Positions 23,901 to 36,330 of a stretch of DNA of 64,000 nt are shown here, piece by piece. Numbering within the stretch: position 1 is the stretch's first letter; the number at the start of each line of letters is the position of its first letter. Below the pieces are notes generated by a model. That model saw only the letters and a program-made list of their open reading frames with translations, was not told where the DNA came from and made no database searches. This DNA is from Hypomyces perniciosus (lineage: Eukaryota > Ascomycota > Sordariomycetes > Hypocreales > Hypocreaceae), in contig SPDT01000002.1 in the NCBI GenBank assembly GCA_008477525.1, positions 2,914,001-2,978,000 on the forward strand. The letters are read 5' to 3'. A program made the translations under genes and the position numbers.

Positions 23901-26900
23901 TAAATTTACTATAAAGTTAATAGGTTTTTGCCTTTATTATTTAATAAATATAATATATAAATATATAATGCTTAATATTTTACTTTATACTTTACTAATA
24001 ATAAATTAATATAATACATTTTAAAGTATAATTAACTTTTTAATATTTAATAGTTAAATTATTATAAAGTAATATTAAAATTTTAATATAAAGATTTATT
24101 AATATATAAACTTTACTTTAATAGTAAATTAGCTAGTTATTATTAATAATTTAATTATTATTATAAAATATATTAACTATTCTTTAGCTTTAAACCTTTA
24201 TTAAATAAAATAATCTTTTCATTAAGCTTATAAAATAAATAAATATAAAAACTTTTATAGTTTTAGCAGTAAACCTATAGTAGTTTATTATATAACCTAT
24301 AAATTAATAGTTATAACTTTAACTATTATACTTTATAAATAAGCTATTTATTAAATAACATTTAATCCCTGTCCTTTACTTTAAAGTAATATTAAAGTAC
24401 TACTTTTATTTATAAATAACTTTATATATTTTTAATTACTATAATATATTATTATAGATCCTTTTAGTTTATATAGGCTATTAACTTTTATATTATAAAA
24501 ACGCTATAAAATTATTAATATATAGCCTTACTGTAATTCTTTAATTTTAATAAGATTATAAAAGTTAAAGCATTAAAATAATATATTGATAAAGTTAAAC
24601 TTCTATAGCCTATATTTAATATAAAAATTAAATAAAGTTGGTTTATTAAGAGACTTTATTTATTAATTTAAAAGCGTTTATTTATCTATAAAGTAATAAT
24701 AGTTAAAATAGTCTATTATAAACTAAATCTTTATATTTATATAAGCTAGATAATATCTTTATATTTAAAAAGCCTTTATAATAATAAATGATTTAATATT
24801 AAAAGTATAATAATATAATTTAAAATTATTTAGCTTTTTTAATATATATACTATAAAATACTAGGTATTTTACTAGTATTAAGCTAATATTGTATTAATT
24901 ATATAGTTTAATATATTTATCTTTATATAAATTAATGCCTTTAAGTTATAATATATTAAAATAGGTTTTTTTAAAAACTTTCCTTTAAATTATTAAAAAG
25001 CTTTAAAAGCGCTAAACTTTAACTATAAAAGCCCTCTTTACTTTTTATAAATAAAATGTATTAAAGGTATTATAATTTACTGTAATTTTTAATAAAGTAA
25101 TAATAAAACCCTATAAATCCTAGACATATGAAGATATTATATATACTTTGAAATATTAATTATTGAATAATAGCTGAAATATAAAAGTATTTTATTTTAA
25201 TTTTATTAAATATAATAATATATTTAAAGAAAAGTATTAAAGTAATATAAATGATATATTTATTAATATTAATATATAGCTTTATATTTTATCGCTTTTC
25301 AAAACCTAGCAAATATACTATATATACTTTTTAAAAGTATAGCTATAAATTAATATATTATTAAAATATATAATATAAATAAAATTAATTAGATTTTATA
25401 ATATATTATTAATATATTACTAAAAGGGGTAAGGGAATTTATGAGGCTAAATAGTATAACATTATATTTAAAGTATTTATATTAATAGTAGAATACTGTT
25501 TTTTATTTGGTTTTTTTACAGTGAGGTATTTAATAGTATATATCCTTTAAATTAAGCTTAATCAAAATCTAAATATATAAAAGTCTATTAAAGATTTTAA
25601 AGATTAATAGTAAAAAAGTATAGTTTTTATAAGTTATTTTATTTAAAATATAAAAATTAATATATATTTATAGTTTATTACATTTCTTTAATATCAAGAT
25701 TATAAAGGCATTTATATAATTAAGAGACTATTAAATTTATATATTTTATAACACTTTTTTGTAAATATTTATAAAAAGCTTTTAGCTTTTTAACTACTAG
25801 GTTATAAATAAAACATTATAAAGGTATTTTTTAATTTTTTAATTTAATAGTATACTATTAATATATTAATACATTAATAGCTTTTTTATAAAGACAATAT
25901 TAGTAAAACTCTAATATATAAAAAGTAATTTTAAATATAAAGCTAACTTATAGTCTTGTAAAGGAATAGCTTTATTTAAATTAAAAGATAGTAAATTCTT
26001 TAAAGCTTTTAACTTTAATTTTAACTTTTTTTTAATTATTAATATAAGAGCTATTTAAGCTTCTTTAATAATTTATTATAACTGTTTATTAAAGGCTATT
26101 AAAATAATAAAATATTTAATTAAATGATAATTCTATTAATTATGCTTTTATGAAAGGGTAAAACTAATTTTCTAAAATTAAAGTATTTTTAAAATAAAGT
26201 CTTTTAAGCTATTAGTAATAATATAATAAAATAGTTACTTTTTCTTTACTTTTTAATTATTAATTATCATTATAAATATATCTATATAACTCTAAATTAT
26301 AGCAGAAATATTTAAAAAAAATAGCAGTAAATTTAAAAGCTAATAATAAATTTTTTAATTAATTTCTTTATTATAAAGAGATAATATGAATATTATTGCT
26401 AGGATTAAATAAGGTATTTATATACTGCTAATAGTTATTTAGCTGCACTTTTTTTAATTAGTTTATAAATAAATTTATATTGTAATTATATTTTTAGGTT
26501 TAATAAACTATAGGTTTAGTATTTCTGCTAGTAAAGTATAGTTAAATAAGGTTATTATACTTTTTATTAAAATAATATTTACTATTATACTTTATATGAA
26601 TTAAAAGTTTAATAAAAGGTTTTATAGTAAAACTTATTATATTTTTAATAAATTATTAAATTAAAAAAGTTTTTTAATTGCTTTAAACCTTGAAATATTT
26701 CAGTTATTATATTCTTTAAATTATTAATAGTATAATTTTAATATTATCCCTATTAATTAATAGGTTTAGTCTTTTTATATTTTCTTTAAAATTAAAATTC
26801 TGATTAAAAGCTATTTATATTAGTAATATAGCTATATATAAAAGTTTTAGTAATTATATCAATATAAATTAATTCTTATTAAATTATAGGGATTTTATAA

Positions 26901-27710
26901 TAGAGTATTTATTTATTTATTATAGGGGAAAAGCATTATAAAAATATATAAATTTTAAGCTATAAAGGATTTGTTTTAAAGAACTCGCTTTTTATAATCT
27001 TAAATTAAAAAAAGAATAATTAAAAACTTTATTTAATAGTTTAATATAAGTAAAAAATCAATAAGTTAGTTTATAGTATTTAATTAAACTATTATAATTA
27101 TTATTTTTAAGTAATTAATAAAATCTATTTTAAATAATTAATTTAATAAATTTATTTTTCTTTTAAAATAATTAACCTATTATTATTAAATATTTCTTTT
27201 TAAATAAAAAGTAATATAAATAATTTTATAAGCTATTTAAAAAAGTATTAAAAGATAATTATACTGCTTTTTAATAATAATAAAAAAAGTTTATAGTTTT
27301 ACTTAAAATTTTGTTTAATAATAAAAGATTTAAATTTGAATTTTACTTTAATTGCCTTTTTAACATTATTTTAAATTAATAGTATATAATAAATTAATTA
27401 TAGGTAATAAACCTTTAATCTTTAAGAGTTTAAAAAAAGGTTTTCCCATTAAAAAAATATTGAAATATTCCCTTTTTAAATATATTTATTATTTACTTTT
27501 TATTTATTAAATATAAATATTAAATTCTTTTTTTATAAATAAAGTATTATTTACAAAGCTTAATTAATAATTTAAAAAATTAATTTTATTTAAAAGTCTT
27601 TATATTTAAAATATAGCCTTTTTTATTAAAAGTAAATTAATTATTTACTATTAAAAGTATTTTTAAGTTTAATAGTTTTTTACTTTTATTAAAAATAGTA
27701 AAAGATTAAT
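20979..27710 (-). mobile_element. Ty3/gypsy remnant, reversed, RIP-degraded
   Basis: Translation of the minus strand around 25,410-25,510 gives a reverse-transcriptase ghost of the type KTVFYYxYKYFKYNVILFSL followed by INSLTPF. This matches the gypsy pattern [27 protein letters not shown]. The frame continues downstream with in-frame TAA/TAG only. The remaining sequence is too decayed to place gag, integrase or ends with confidence, and other unrelated repeats may be mixed in. The 87-bp direct repeats on both sides could be LTR pieces. Confidence 0.6.
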
Positions 27711-27797
27711 ATATTCAAGACCTTTTTTAAACTAAATAAATTTAATAAAAGGCTGTAACTTTAAAGAAAAGTAAAAGAGGTTAAAGAGTAATTACTT
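27711..27797. repeat. Repeat unit R87, RIPed copy
   Basis: AT-converted partner of 20,892-20,978, gap-free over 87 bp. The Copia-2-type LTR begins at its last base. Confidence 0.7.
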
Positions 27798-28072
27798 GTT
27801 GGGTTAAGTAGGCCGGGGCCCTACCGCTTGTCAGCGCTAGGGCCGGCGCTAGGGGGCTCTTATCTGCTTTGTCAGCAGATACAAGCTGATATACACATCG
27901 CGTAAGCGATGTGTTAGACTATGCAGGCGCTTACAGCGCCTGTATATAGCTTCTTCTTTGTATTAGCTATATATATATATAGCGAGGCCACTATAGCATA
28001 TTCTCTTTCATAGAATCAAGCTTTATTTCCTATCTCTCTATACTCTATATAGCTATACCGCACTCTATTACA
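27797..28072 (+). repeat. LTR, Copia-2 family, long subtype
   Basis: Best preserved LTR of the family. It starts TGTTGGGTTAAG and ends ATTACA. It has a 12-bp duplication (GCGCTAGGGCCG then GCGCTAGGG, around 27,832-27,852). Three hairpins follow: 27,862-27,880 (7-bp stem), 27,893-27,914 (ACACATCGC stem of 9 bp, loop GTAA) and 27,924-27,942 (CAGGCGC stem, loop TTACA). Confidence 0.88.
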
Positions 28073-30433
28073 GTTATAAGCCTAGGTAATAACTATTAAA
28101 GTTACTAGAAACTTCTGCTTAGATATTATTTTTCTTTATTCCCTTTACCTTTACCTTTAAGCTATTAAAGCTATCTTTTAAAATAAATAGTATAAAGGAT
28201 ATTACTTTTATAAAGCTGGAATTAATAGTTTAGTAGATTAAATGGATTACTGTTTTAATTAAGCATATAATTACTATTAAGGTCTAAAATAGAATTAATC
28301 TTACTCTCTTTAATTAGTTAAATAACTATTTCTTTACTATTAGGCTATTTACTTTAATAGAAGTAAAGGAGTATATAGTTTAAAAGTTTAGTTTTAATGC
28401 CTTTTTAGTAAATATCTTTATATACTATAATAGTATACTTTAAAAGTATTAGTTTAATATTACTTTAAATAAAGAAAAGAGGAAAGCTAGCGATATAATT
28501 TTAAATTAAATCTAAAAGATAGTTAACTTTAGTATCTATACTTTAGTTTTAATAGACTTTAAAGCTATAGCCTTAGCCTTTACTGCTATTAAAGCAGCCT
28601 ATAATAATAATAAAGACTTTAATATTAAGTTTATTATTCGCTAAATTATTAAAAAGCTTAAAGATTAATTAGCTTTTTGCAAAGATATAATATATAAAAA
28701 AGTATACTTATCCTATTAATATATATTATATAAAATAACGTAAAGGAATATTAAACTAAAAGTATAGTATACCTATTAAATGTATATTTATATAAGTATA
28801 GTAAAGTATAAGGTTTTTAAGGTTATAGGAATAGCTTTTTAAATAGTTTTTTTTAAAGCTATTAGAGTATACTTTACTGTAAACTTTACTGTTTATTATT
28901 TATATTATATTGATAGCTTAATTAAAAGCAGTAAAATAAATAAAATCTTCTCTTTTAATTAATTTAAACAGCTTTTTTTAAATACTTTAAAAAATATAAA
29001 AAACTATACTTAAAGGTTTTATATAACGCTTAGTAACTGCTTTAATAATATATTAGGCAGTAATAATATATACTTAAAGCCTTTTATTAATAAAGAGTGC
29101 CTTTATAAACCTAAAAGGTATATTTAGCCTTTAAATAACTATAGTAAAATATACACTATACTTACTAAAAAGCTTAATAAAAAAAAGAAATATACTTTTA
29201 TACTTAAATAGGCTATAATAATTTATATGCGCCTGTAAGAAAATAAATAGCAGGTTACCTGTAAAAAGTTTAATAAAAGGGGTATTAACTTTACTGCCTT
29301 AATATAAAGAAAAACAGCCTTAACTATTATAAGTTGCCTTAATCTCCCTAGACTTAATCGAGGAAGAAGATATAAGCCTTATAGTGTATTCGATAAGTAT
29401 ATTGATATATATTAATGCGCAAGATATACTTTATTACCTCTCTTAAAATAGTTTTTTTAATACATATAAAGCTATTTATTTTATAAATAACAGGAATTAC
29501 TTTATTCCTAGCTTCTTTATCCTAAATAAAAAGAGGACTATATTAAAGTAAAAAGAGCTAGCTATTAGATTATTAAAAGAGGTTATTATTTAATAAAAGA
29601 TACTCTCTATAATCTATATTAAAAGATAGCGCGCTTTATAAAGCTTTTAAATATAGCTGTAGTTAAAGGATTTAATATTAATATTATATTTTTATTAAAG
29701 CTTTAAAAAATAGGGATTTAGCTAATAAAGTATAATAATATACCTTATATTAATACAGCTAAATTAAATATTATTATAGGGAAAGTAAAGTATAAGGATA
29801 ATCTTTTGTTTCTTTAATATAAACCTTTATTACTTTATATTACCCTTATCTTTAAATATACTATATTAAACAGTTTAGTAGCTCTTTTTATACTTCTTAA
29901 TATAGACTATAGCATTTATATAGTATTATAAAGTAAAAGAAGACTAATATATAATCCTTTAATATTATAATATAACTTAGAATAGCTTTAGTATTTATAA
30001 TTAAGATATTTAGGCCTAAACGCGTATAAAGCGCTTATAAAGAATGCAAGGAATATATATATTAAGGGAACTATATATTTGGAATATAAGGCTTATACTT
30101 TTATATACGCAAAATAGGTTATCTCTCGTAGACTATTTAATAGACAAGCACTAAGACTATTCTTTAAAGTGTATTAGGATCTTTAAAACTATTTTAAAGG
30201 CTATAATAGGGATAACTAGCTTTTAATGCTTAAAGAAAAACATACTATATAATTATATATATACCCTTTACTAAATAAAAAACAGGAAACTATTTTTAAT
30301 ACTCTTTATAACTTTATAAGTATAGTAAAAATGCAATATAATATCTTTATATACTTTTTTAGGCAAAATAATAAAAAAGCTATAATTGCGGTTAGGAGTT
30401 TATTATACTTTTAAATCTAGGTTAATATAAAAA
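28073..30433 (+). pseudogene. Copia-2 family gag to integrase, truncated and RIPed
   Basis: Follows the primer site GTTATAAGCCTAGG and aligns along its length with 11,489 to about 13,850, including the gag segment, the pre-integrase motif (near 30,000) and the integrase DNKKAI motif (near 30,370). More heavily AT-converted than Copia-2. It stops abruptly within the integrase, where a reversed LTR piece is joined. Confidence 0.75.
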
Positions 30434-30549
30434 GTATAGTCTGATATATCGCTTACGCGATGTGTATGTCAGCTTGTATCTGCTTTGTAAGCAGATAAAA
30501 GCTCCCTAGCGCTAATAAGCAGTAGGGCCCCGGCCTACTTAACCCAACA
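30434..30549 (-). repeat. Inverted LTR 5' fragment, Copia-2 family
   Basis: Reverse complement of the first 116 or so bases of the LTR, ending exactly at the canonical terminus (AACCCAACA). It lacks the 12-bp duplication, so it is of the short LTR subtype seen in Copia-2 at 11,225 and not derived from the LTRs that flank it here. Confidence 0.8.
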
Positions 30550-31289
30550 ATTTTTATATTTCTATTTTTAATATTAAATTAATTTTTACAGTTATTAATT
30601 TAATACTTTAAAATATTATTATTTTAGCTTTAATAAATTTATTAATTATATTACTTTCACTTTAAACTTTATATTATATAAACTTTAAGTTTTTAATAAT
30701 AATAGTATTTTTAAACGTTTTTTTTTAAAAAATTAAATTAAAGTTATATTTTTAATTATAAAAGTAATAAAAAATAATATTAAAAGATTATTTAAATTTT
30801 AATATTTAAAGCTATAAAGTTAAATTATAATTATTATTATAACCTTTTAAAGTAATATTAATATAAAGTTAATTATAAACGTAATTAATAATTTTTGCTG
30901 TTTAATTAAGGTTTTTTTTTATATTTTATATTTTTACTTTAATATCTTTAAATTAAATGTACAATCAAGAGTTAAATATAAGCTAAAGAGTTAAACTAAA
31001 ATATATTCTTTATTATAGGGATATAAGCTTTTAAGCTTTAGGCTTTACTATAATTAAAAATTAGTAAATTTCTTATAAGATATAGGGCTATTTATAATAT
31101 TGCAATTCGGCTATTAGCGACTTTATTAATTTTTTTAAGTAAATAATAGCTAAAAGTAATAGTGTAGTTATTATAAGAAAGTATAAACTATTATAGTATA
31201 TAAAATAATAGGTTAAAGTAATATTTTTATTATACTTTAAATAAAGCAAAAACCTATAAGAATATAGTTTAAAGGTGTAGGATTAAGTT
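30550..31289. repeat. Unclassified AT-rich sequence
   Basis: No element boundaries. A stretch near 31,165-31,250 (AAACTATTATAGTATA followed by GGTTAAAGTAA) resembles 32,625-32,700, so an otherwise unknown repeat occurs at both places. Confidence 0.4.
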
Positions 31290-32067
31290 ATTATATAAGG
31301 ATATATATAATACTGATAAGTTATTAGAGGGCAAGTTTAGTGCTGTAATAATAGTAGTAGTAGTAGTAAAAGTAATGGTAATAGTAAAGGTAAAGGTAGA
31401 GGTAGCTGTAGGAGCAGCAGTAATAAAAGCAATTATAGGGGCAGTTATTCGAGTAATAGCAGTAGTAATAGGGGTAAAGGTTAAGGTAGGAGTAGGCGAG
31501 GGTATTAGAGATATAAGAGGAGGAGAAAAAGGTATAGCCGCTTAGCTAGCTAAGCGATTAATACCGCAATAAGCTACCTTTAAAGGCAACTATAATTATA
31601 CTTTATTAATAAAGTATTTTTGTTGTATAATCTTACTGTTAATTAATAAATATATAGTGTAAAGGGAATTAGTTAAAAGTGTAATATTTATAGTAAAAGT
31701 TATATTATTATTAATATTAATATTAATATTATTATTACTAATAATAATAATTATATTAATAACTGAAAAGAAAATAAAGTAAGGAATAGGGCTATATATA
31801 GTTAATATACCTATTTTTAGCTATTTAGGATTAATTTATTTATTTAAAGAGCTTTTTTATTTAACTTTTTATTATTATAAAATAATAATAGCTATAGCAT
31901 TTATATTCTTTTTACTTTTATAATAACATATTAATATATATTTATAATAAAGAGCTTTTAATAAAAAAAAAAAGCTTTAAAAGTATAGCTAGTCAGTTAT
32001 AATACTATAAATAAACTAGAGTAGCACTTAATAAAGTATTAGGAATAGCTTTATTAATTAAAGGGTA
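31290..32067 (+). other. Copia-2 family 3' internal region
   Basis: Homologous to about 17,290-18,089: it has the same run of GTA/GTG-rich triplets (31,330-31,480), the block around GCTAGCTAAGCGATTAA (31,545) and the ATT/AAT palindrome (about 31,710-31,758). It ends in AAAGGGTA directly before the right LTR. Confidence 0.7.
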
Positions 32068-32343
32068 TATTAGGTTAAGTAGGCTAGGGCCTTACTGCTT
32101 ATTAGCGCTAAGGCTAGCGCTAGGGAGCTTTTATTTACTATATAAGCAGATATAAGCTAATATATATATTGCGTGAGTGATATATTAAACTATATATACG
32201 CTTATAGTATATATATATAGCTTTTTCTTTATATTAGCTATGTATATATATAGCGAGGCTATTATAGTATATTCTCGTTTATAAAATTAAGCTTTATTTA
32301 TTCTCTCTCTATACTTTACATAGCTATGCCCCACTTTATTATA
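32068..32343 (+). repeat. LTR, Copia-2 family, long subtype (right)
   Basis: 276 bp, heavily AT-converted but of the same length as 27,797-28,072 and sharing the 12-bp duplication (around 32,105-32,122). It is followed by TAATTACT. Confidence 0.8.
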
Positions 32344-32346
32344 TAA

Positions 32347-32530
32347 TTACTATTAAGATTAGACTTTTATTAGGCTTTTAAAAAAGGGAAAAGTATTAAC
32401 TTTATAGTTAAAACTATAATCTATTAGGCTAAATTAAACTATATAGTAAAGCTTAAGGTATTTATATTTATTTTACTTATAATTAATTTTTTATAGATAT
32501 AGGGTTTAAAGGATAAACGTTAAGCTATAA
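32347..32530 (+). repeat. Direct repeat D185, left copy
   Basis: About 185 bp matching 34,420-34,608 at high identity (shared ATTAACTTTATAGTTAAAA, TATTTATATTTATTTTA and TATAGGGTTTAAA blocks). Differences are mostly transitions. Confidence 0.75.
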
Positions 32531-34419
32531 AGGTAGAATTATAAATTTAAATATAAAAAAGGATTTAAAGGAATTTATAATTAATTAAGTATATATTTTA
32601 GAATAGTGCAGTTAAATTAAAGGATAATATAAACTATTATAGTATAAAAAGGCAGGTTAAAGTAAATATTATTAGTATTTTATAGAGAGCAAGAAAGCTT
32701 TAAGGCTTTATAGAAAGCTATAGCTAGGAATGCATTAAGGCCTGGTTATATAACTAAAGCTTATATAATAGGGCGTTAATATTGCGTTATAGTTAGTGCT
32801 GCAATAAGTCTCTTATATAAATATAGTTAACGGGGTTAAAAAGAGTATAGTTAATATAATATTAAAATATAATAGGTGTATTATAAAGGCTAAAAGGTAT
32901 AATTAATATTTTAAAAAGGCTAAACCTTATAATAAATGCTATTTTCTATATATCCCTTTTAATAATATAATGGTTATTAAATGCAGCAATAATATTCAGT
33001 TTTATATATATTTATATAGCTTAAAGTATTAAAGGTTTCCTAGATTAATAGTAATAGGTATTAATTTTTAATAGTAATATTATTTAAGCTTTAATAGTTT
33101 TAATAGATAAAGATATTGCCTTTTGATTTTATAGTTAAAAAAAGGGAGTAATATATTATATTTGCGATTTATAAATAAATGGTTTTATTAAGTTATTATG
33201 TAACTATTTCTTTATTACCTATAGTTTATGAAATAAAAATAGTTTATTTTTTTAATATAAAAGGTTTTTTTTAATTGTATTTTAATTTTATAGTTTTAAG
33301 ACTATTATACAGGAAGTTTATTTATTGTTCTTAATAGAAAAGTATTATATAAATTATATAGCTAAAATAGCAGTTTTTTGAAAATATTTAATTTATTAAA
33401 TTTAAATTTCTTTATTATAAATTTCTTTATATTAGCACCTATAATCTTTTTTAATTATATTGAAAAGTAATATTTATTAAAAAGCTATATATTTCTTTTA
33501 ATAATCTTATTTTTACGTTAATATTTTTTTTTATCTTATTAATATTTCTGACAAAAGCTTATTTCAAAGCTTTAAACAAGTAATAAACACTAGTCTTTTA
33601 ATTGTAATAGTTTAGTTTATTTCCTTTTAAGTTACTTGTATTATATATATATATAATTAGTAATAAAAAGTAATAAAGTTTATAGATATTATTATTTATC
33701 TATCTATTATATTTAAATATATTTTTTAATTTTAAAGTTTAATTTCGTTTTATAAAGGTTATATATTAAAAAATAATAATAATAGGTTTAATAAAGGTTT
33801 TCCATTTTATTATTAACTGCAGATTATAAAAGTAATTAATAGCTTTATATAAATTATTAAAAAACTATAATGCTTTTTAATGTAAATATATTATTTTATA
33901 TTATTTATTAAAATTAATAAACAATATTCTCTCCTGTTCTTAATATTATTAAATAAAATTATTATGGTTTTTAATAATAATATTACAGATTTTCTTTTAT
34001 AATTAATATATATTTAACAGGCTTATAATATAAAAAGTTTTTTTAAGTTTAATTAAAAAACTTAATTAATTATTTATAAAAGTAATATTAATTTCAAAGT
34101 ATTAATTAATATATTTTATTAATATTTAATAATATTCTTTTATTAATTATGAAATTATTTAAGGTCTTTAATTTCATACTACCTAAATAAATTATTATTT
34201 TCAAAGTTTAATCGTAAAACTATATTCAAAACTTTAATTTAAGTTTTAATTTATACTTGAAAGTTTTAGTTTTTAACTGCCTATTTTATAATCTTTTATT
34301 TAAAAGTTTATTTTTATTTATTTTATTAAATTAAGCCTTTTTTTATTATTTAATTAAAAAAGTAGAATTAATAACAAAGGTTATTATTTTTAATAATTAT
34401 ATTTATTAAATATATATAA
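32531..34419. repeat. Unclassified RIPed sequence between D185 repeats
   Basis: About 1.9 kb bounded by direct repeats, so it could be a small LTR-bounded element. A plus-strand ghost frame from about 32,400 to 33,170 contains only TAA/TAG stops, but no known domain was recognised. Confidence 0.45.
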
Positions 34420-34608
34420 TTACTTTTAATATTAGACTTTTATAAGGTTTTAAAGAAAAAAAGGAAAAATATTAACTTTATAGTTAAAATTATAGTCTAT
34501 TAAGCCAAATTAAGCTATAAAGTAAAGTTTAAGGCATTTATATTTATTTTATTTATAATTAATTTTTAATAAGTATAGGGTTTAAAAGGATAAAGCCTAG
34601 GCTATAAA
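34420..34608 (+). repeat. Direct repeat D185, right copy
   Basis: Partner of 32,347-32,530. It ends within about 20 bp of the point where AT-rich sequence gives way to balanced sequence. Confidence 0.75.
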
Positions 34609-34625
34609 CGCGTTATTATAGAGTA

Positions 34626-36330
34626 AAAGTTCAGACGGCTTGTTTGTATCCGGAAATTGTGGTCTTGGCCCACTACATTTGGCAGTTGCCTCATCGGGAA
34701 ATTTTCGGCCTCTCCATCCCTCGCTGCTTTTGTGTCGGCCATAAAAAGACCCGCCCTCCCCTCCCTTGCCATGTACCTCTCATGTCATTGTTTCCTCCCT
34801 TTTGTTCCCGCTCCCACGTGATTAACCTAACTACACGTCTTGCAACTTCATTATGGGTTTTTACAACAGACAAGAAACATGATTACACCTGCACTTGATC
34901 CAGCGCTTTAACCGTGTCCTCTTTACCATGACAGTACCCTGAAATTGGTGTACGTCCCGGACACTTACTTGATCTCATGAGACCAACTCTCCCCCATCGA
35001 CCTTTATCCACGTCTTGTCATGAGCGGAAAGACCGCAGCTGATGGGGTGGATGGCCCTCGACGACTTATTCAAAATTACCCAGAAAGGCAAAATTTTATC
35101 ACAAGGAATGTCCATGTACGGAAAAAATGGATGGACACGGACGCTGGCATCATGCAGTGGCGTTGACGTCGTATCTGCCTTCTTGTCACAACACTTGATG
35201 CTCCACCAAGTTCTCAGCAGGTCTCCGTGGTGTGAATTTGACTTACAGAGGGGAATGAGGGCGAGGCGGTGCCCGTTGTGGGAAATTAACATTGTCACAA
35301 ATGGAGCGGCACTCTAGCTTACGGACACTCCGAGTGTCCATCCTGGAAGGCAATCAACCACTTGATGCGGACTTGACGTCCCCATGCCCAACAATTGGCC
35401 AGACCCAACTCACCATTTCCCTAGTTGTCTCAGGGGAAACACACAAACCTCCCTTTGCGCTATTTTCCTTGGGCCCATGGATCTTAATCCGCGCTGATTC
35501 AACCAATGAATGGCGTAACCCTCAACCTGCCCGATATCGAATGCATGGCCACGCTGAAGACGATTCCGATTACGCAAAGAATATAGCATCATCCTGACCG
35601 TTATACAGCCTCTAGCTCAAGCCATTCATCTAGCATCATGAGATGACCAAGGACAGGGCGATGATAGGTGAAGTGCTGCCCGAACAGAGCATGAGCCCGG
35701 AGTAGCCGGCGTTGGGCCCTGGGGTCGTGGTCATCAGCTCCGCCCTCCGCCCTCCGCCCATTAGTTCACAAGACATGGACTTGGCCTCGCAAAAATGGAA
35801 GGAGCGTGGGGGCCCGCATCAACTCCTGAATCCTGCTGGCCATGGCAACTTCGCAGCACCTCACGCCTAAGACACAAGAACGTATGTCGAGGGGTTAAGG
35901 GGCGAAACAATACCATGCCAATCTCCGTCGTTTGCAGGCTGGCAACTATCTACGCGATTATCTATCTTAATCCTTCCATCACAGCTCGTCAGCTTGAGCG
36001 GATGTACATCTTCGAACCGTTGACCTGGCGGAAAGGAGGTGTGATGCTAGTACAGACCCCTCGGTGTGAGAATGGCCAAGTCGGGCCTTCTATGGATAAG
36101 CCCACCGCATGCGACATCATGTATTGGTCTATTACGAAGACGCTGTGAGGTGCTCGGTCCAGGGGTTTTGGGCCAACAGCATGAATGTGTATCCATCAGC
36201 TTCCCTCCTACATCTACAGGTACCCCTACCTTTGGGTGCCTACTCACAGTAAAAATCACCACCTCTTGACTAGCTACCAAGAAAACACCCTCAAATTCCC
36301 CCCTCGCCCTTCCTGGGCCCCTTGAGCAAG
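34626..36330. other. GC-balanced sequence without a recognisable gene
   Basis: Only short overlapping open stretches on both strands with no domain, no consistent codon pattern and no clear start context. The last few hundred bases before 36,331 are probably the 5' untranslated region of the LINE. A short direct repeat of TCCGCCC units lies near 35,739-35,761. Confidence 0.5.

Larger units (their letters stand above)
27797..32343 (+). mobile_element. Copia-2 family, rearranged copy
   Basis: It has a left LTR (27,797-28,072, 276 bp), a 5' interior homologous to 11,489 to about 13,850 (gag and pre-integrase, ending in the integrase core), a reversed LTR fragment (30,434-30,549), about 740 bp of foreign AT-rich sequence, a 3' interior homologous to about 17,290-18,089, and a right LTR (32,068-32,343, also 276 bp). 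Both outer LTRs carry the same 12-bp internal duplication absent from Copia-2. The eight bases before the left LTR and after the right LTR are both TAATTACT. This suggests one original insertion whose reverse transcriptase half was replaced, although copia elements normally duplicate 5 bp. Confidence 0.65.
1..34625. repeat. AT-rich RIP-degraded transposon block
   Basis: The whole stretch is dominated by A and T, has essentially no open frame of useful length, and is packed with TAA/TAG in every frame. Recognisable transposon pieces (copia, gypsy, Mutator-like) inside it differ from each other almost only by C-to-T and G-to-A changes. That is the known footprint of repeat-induced point mutation, a premeiotic defence of Pezizomycotina. 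The right edge is abrupt: within a few bases of 34,625 composition becomes balanced. Short GC-richer islands remain, for example near 3,277-3,395, 17,300-17,620 and 20,700-20,978. Such blocks are usually heterochromatic, which is inference here. Confidence 0.93.
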
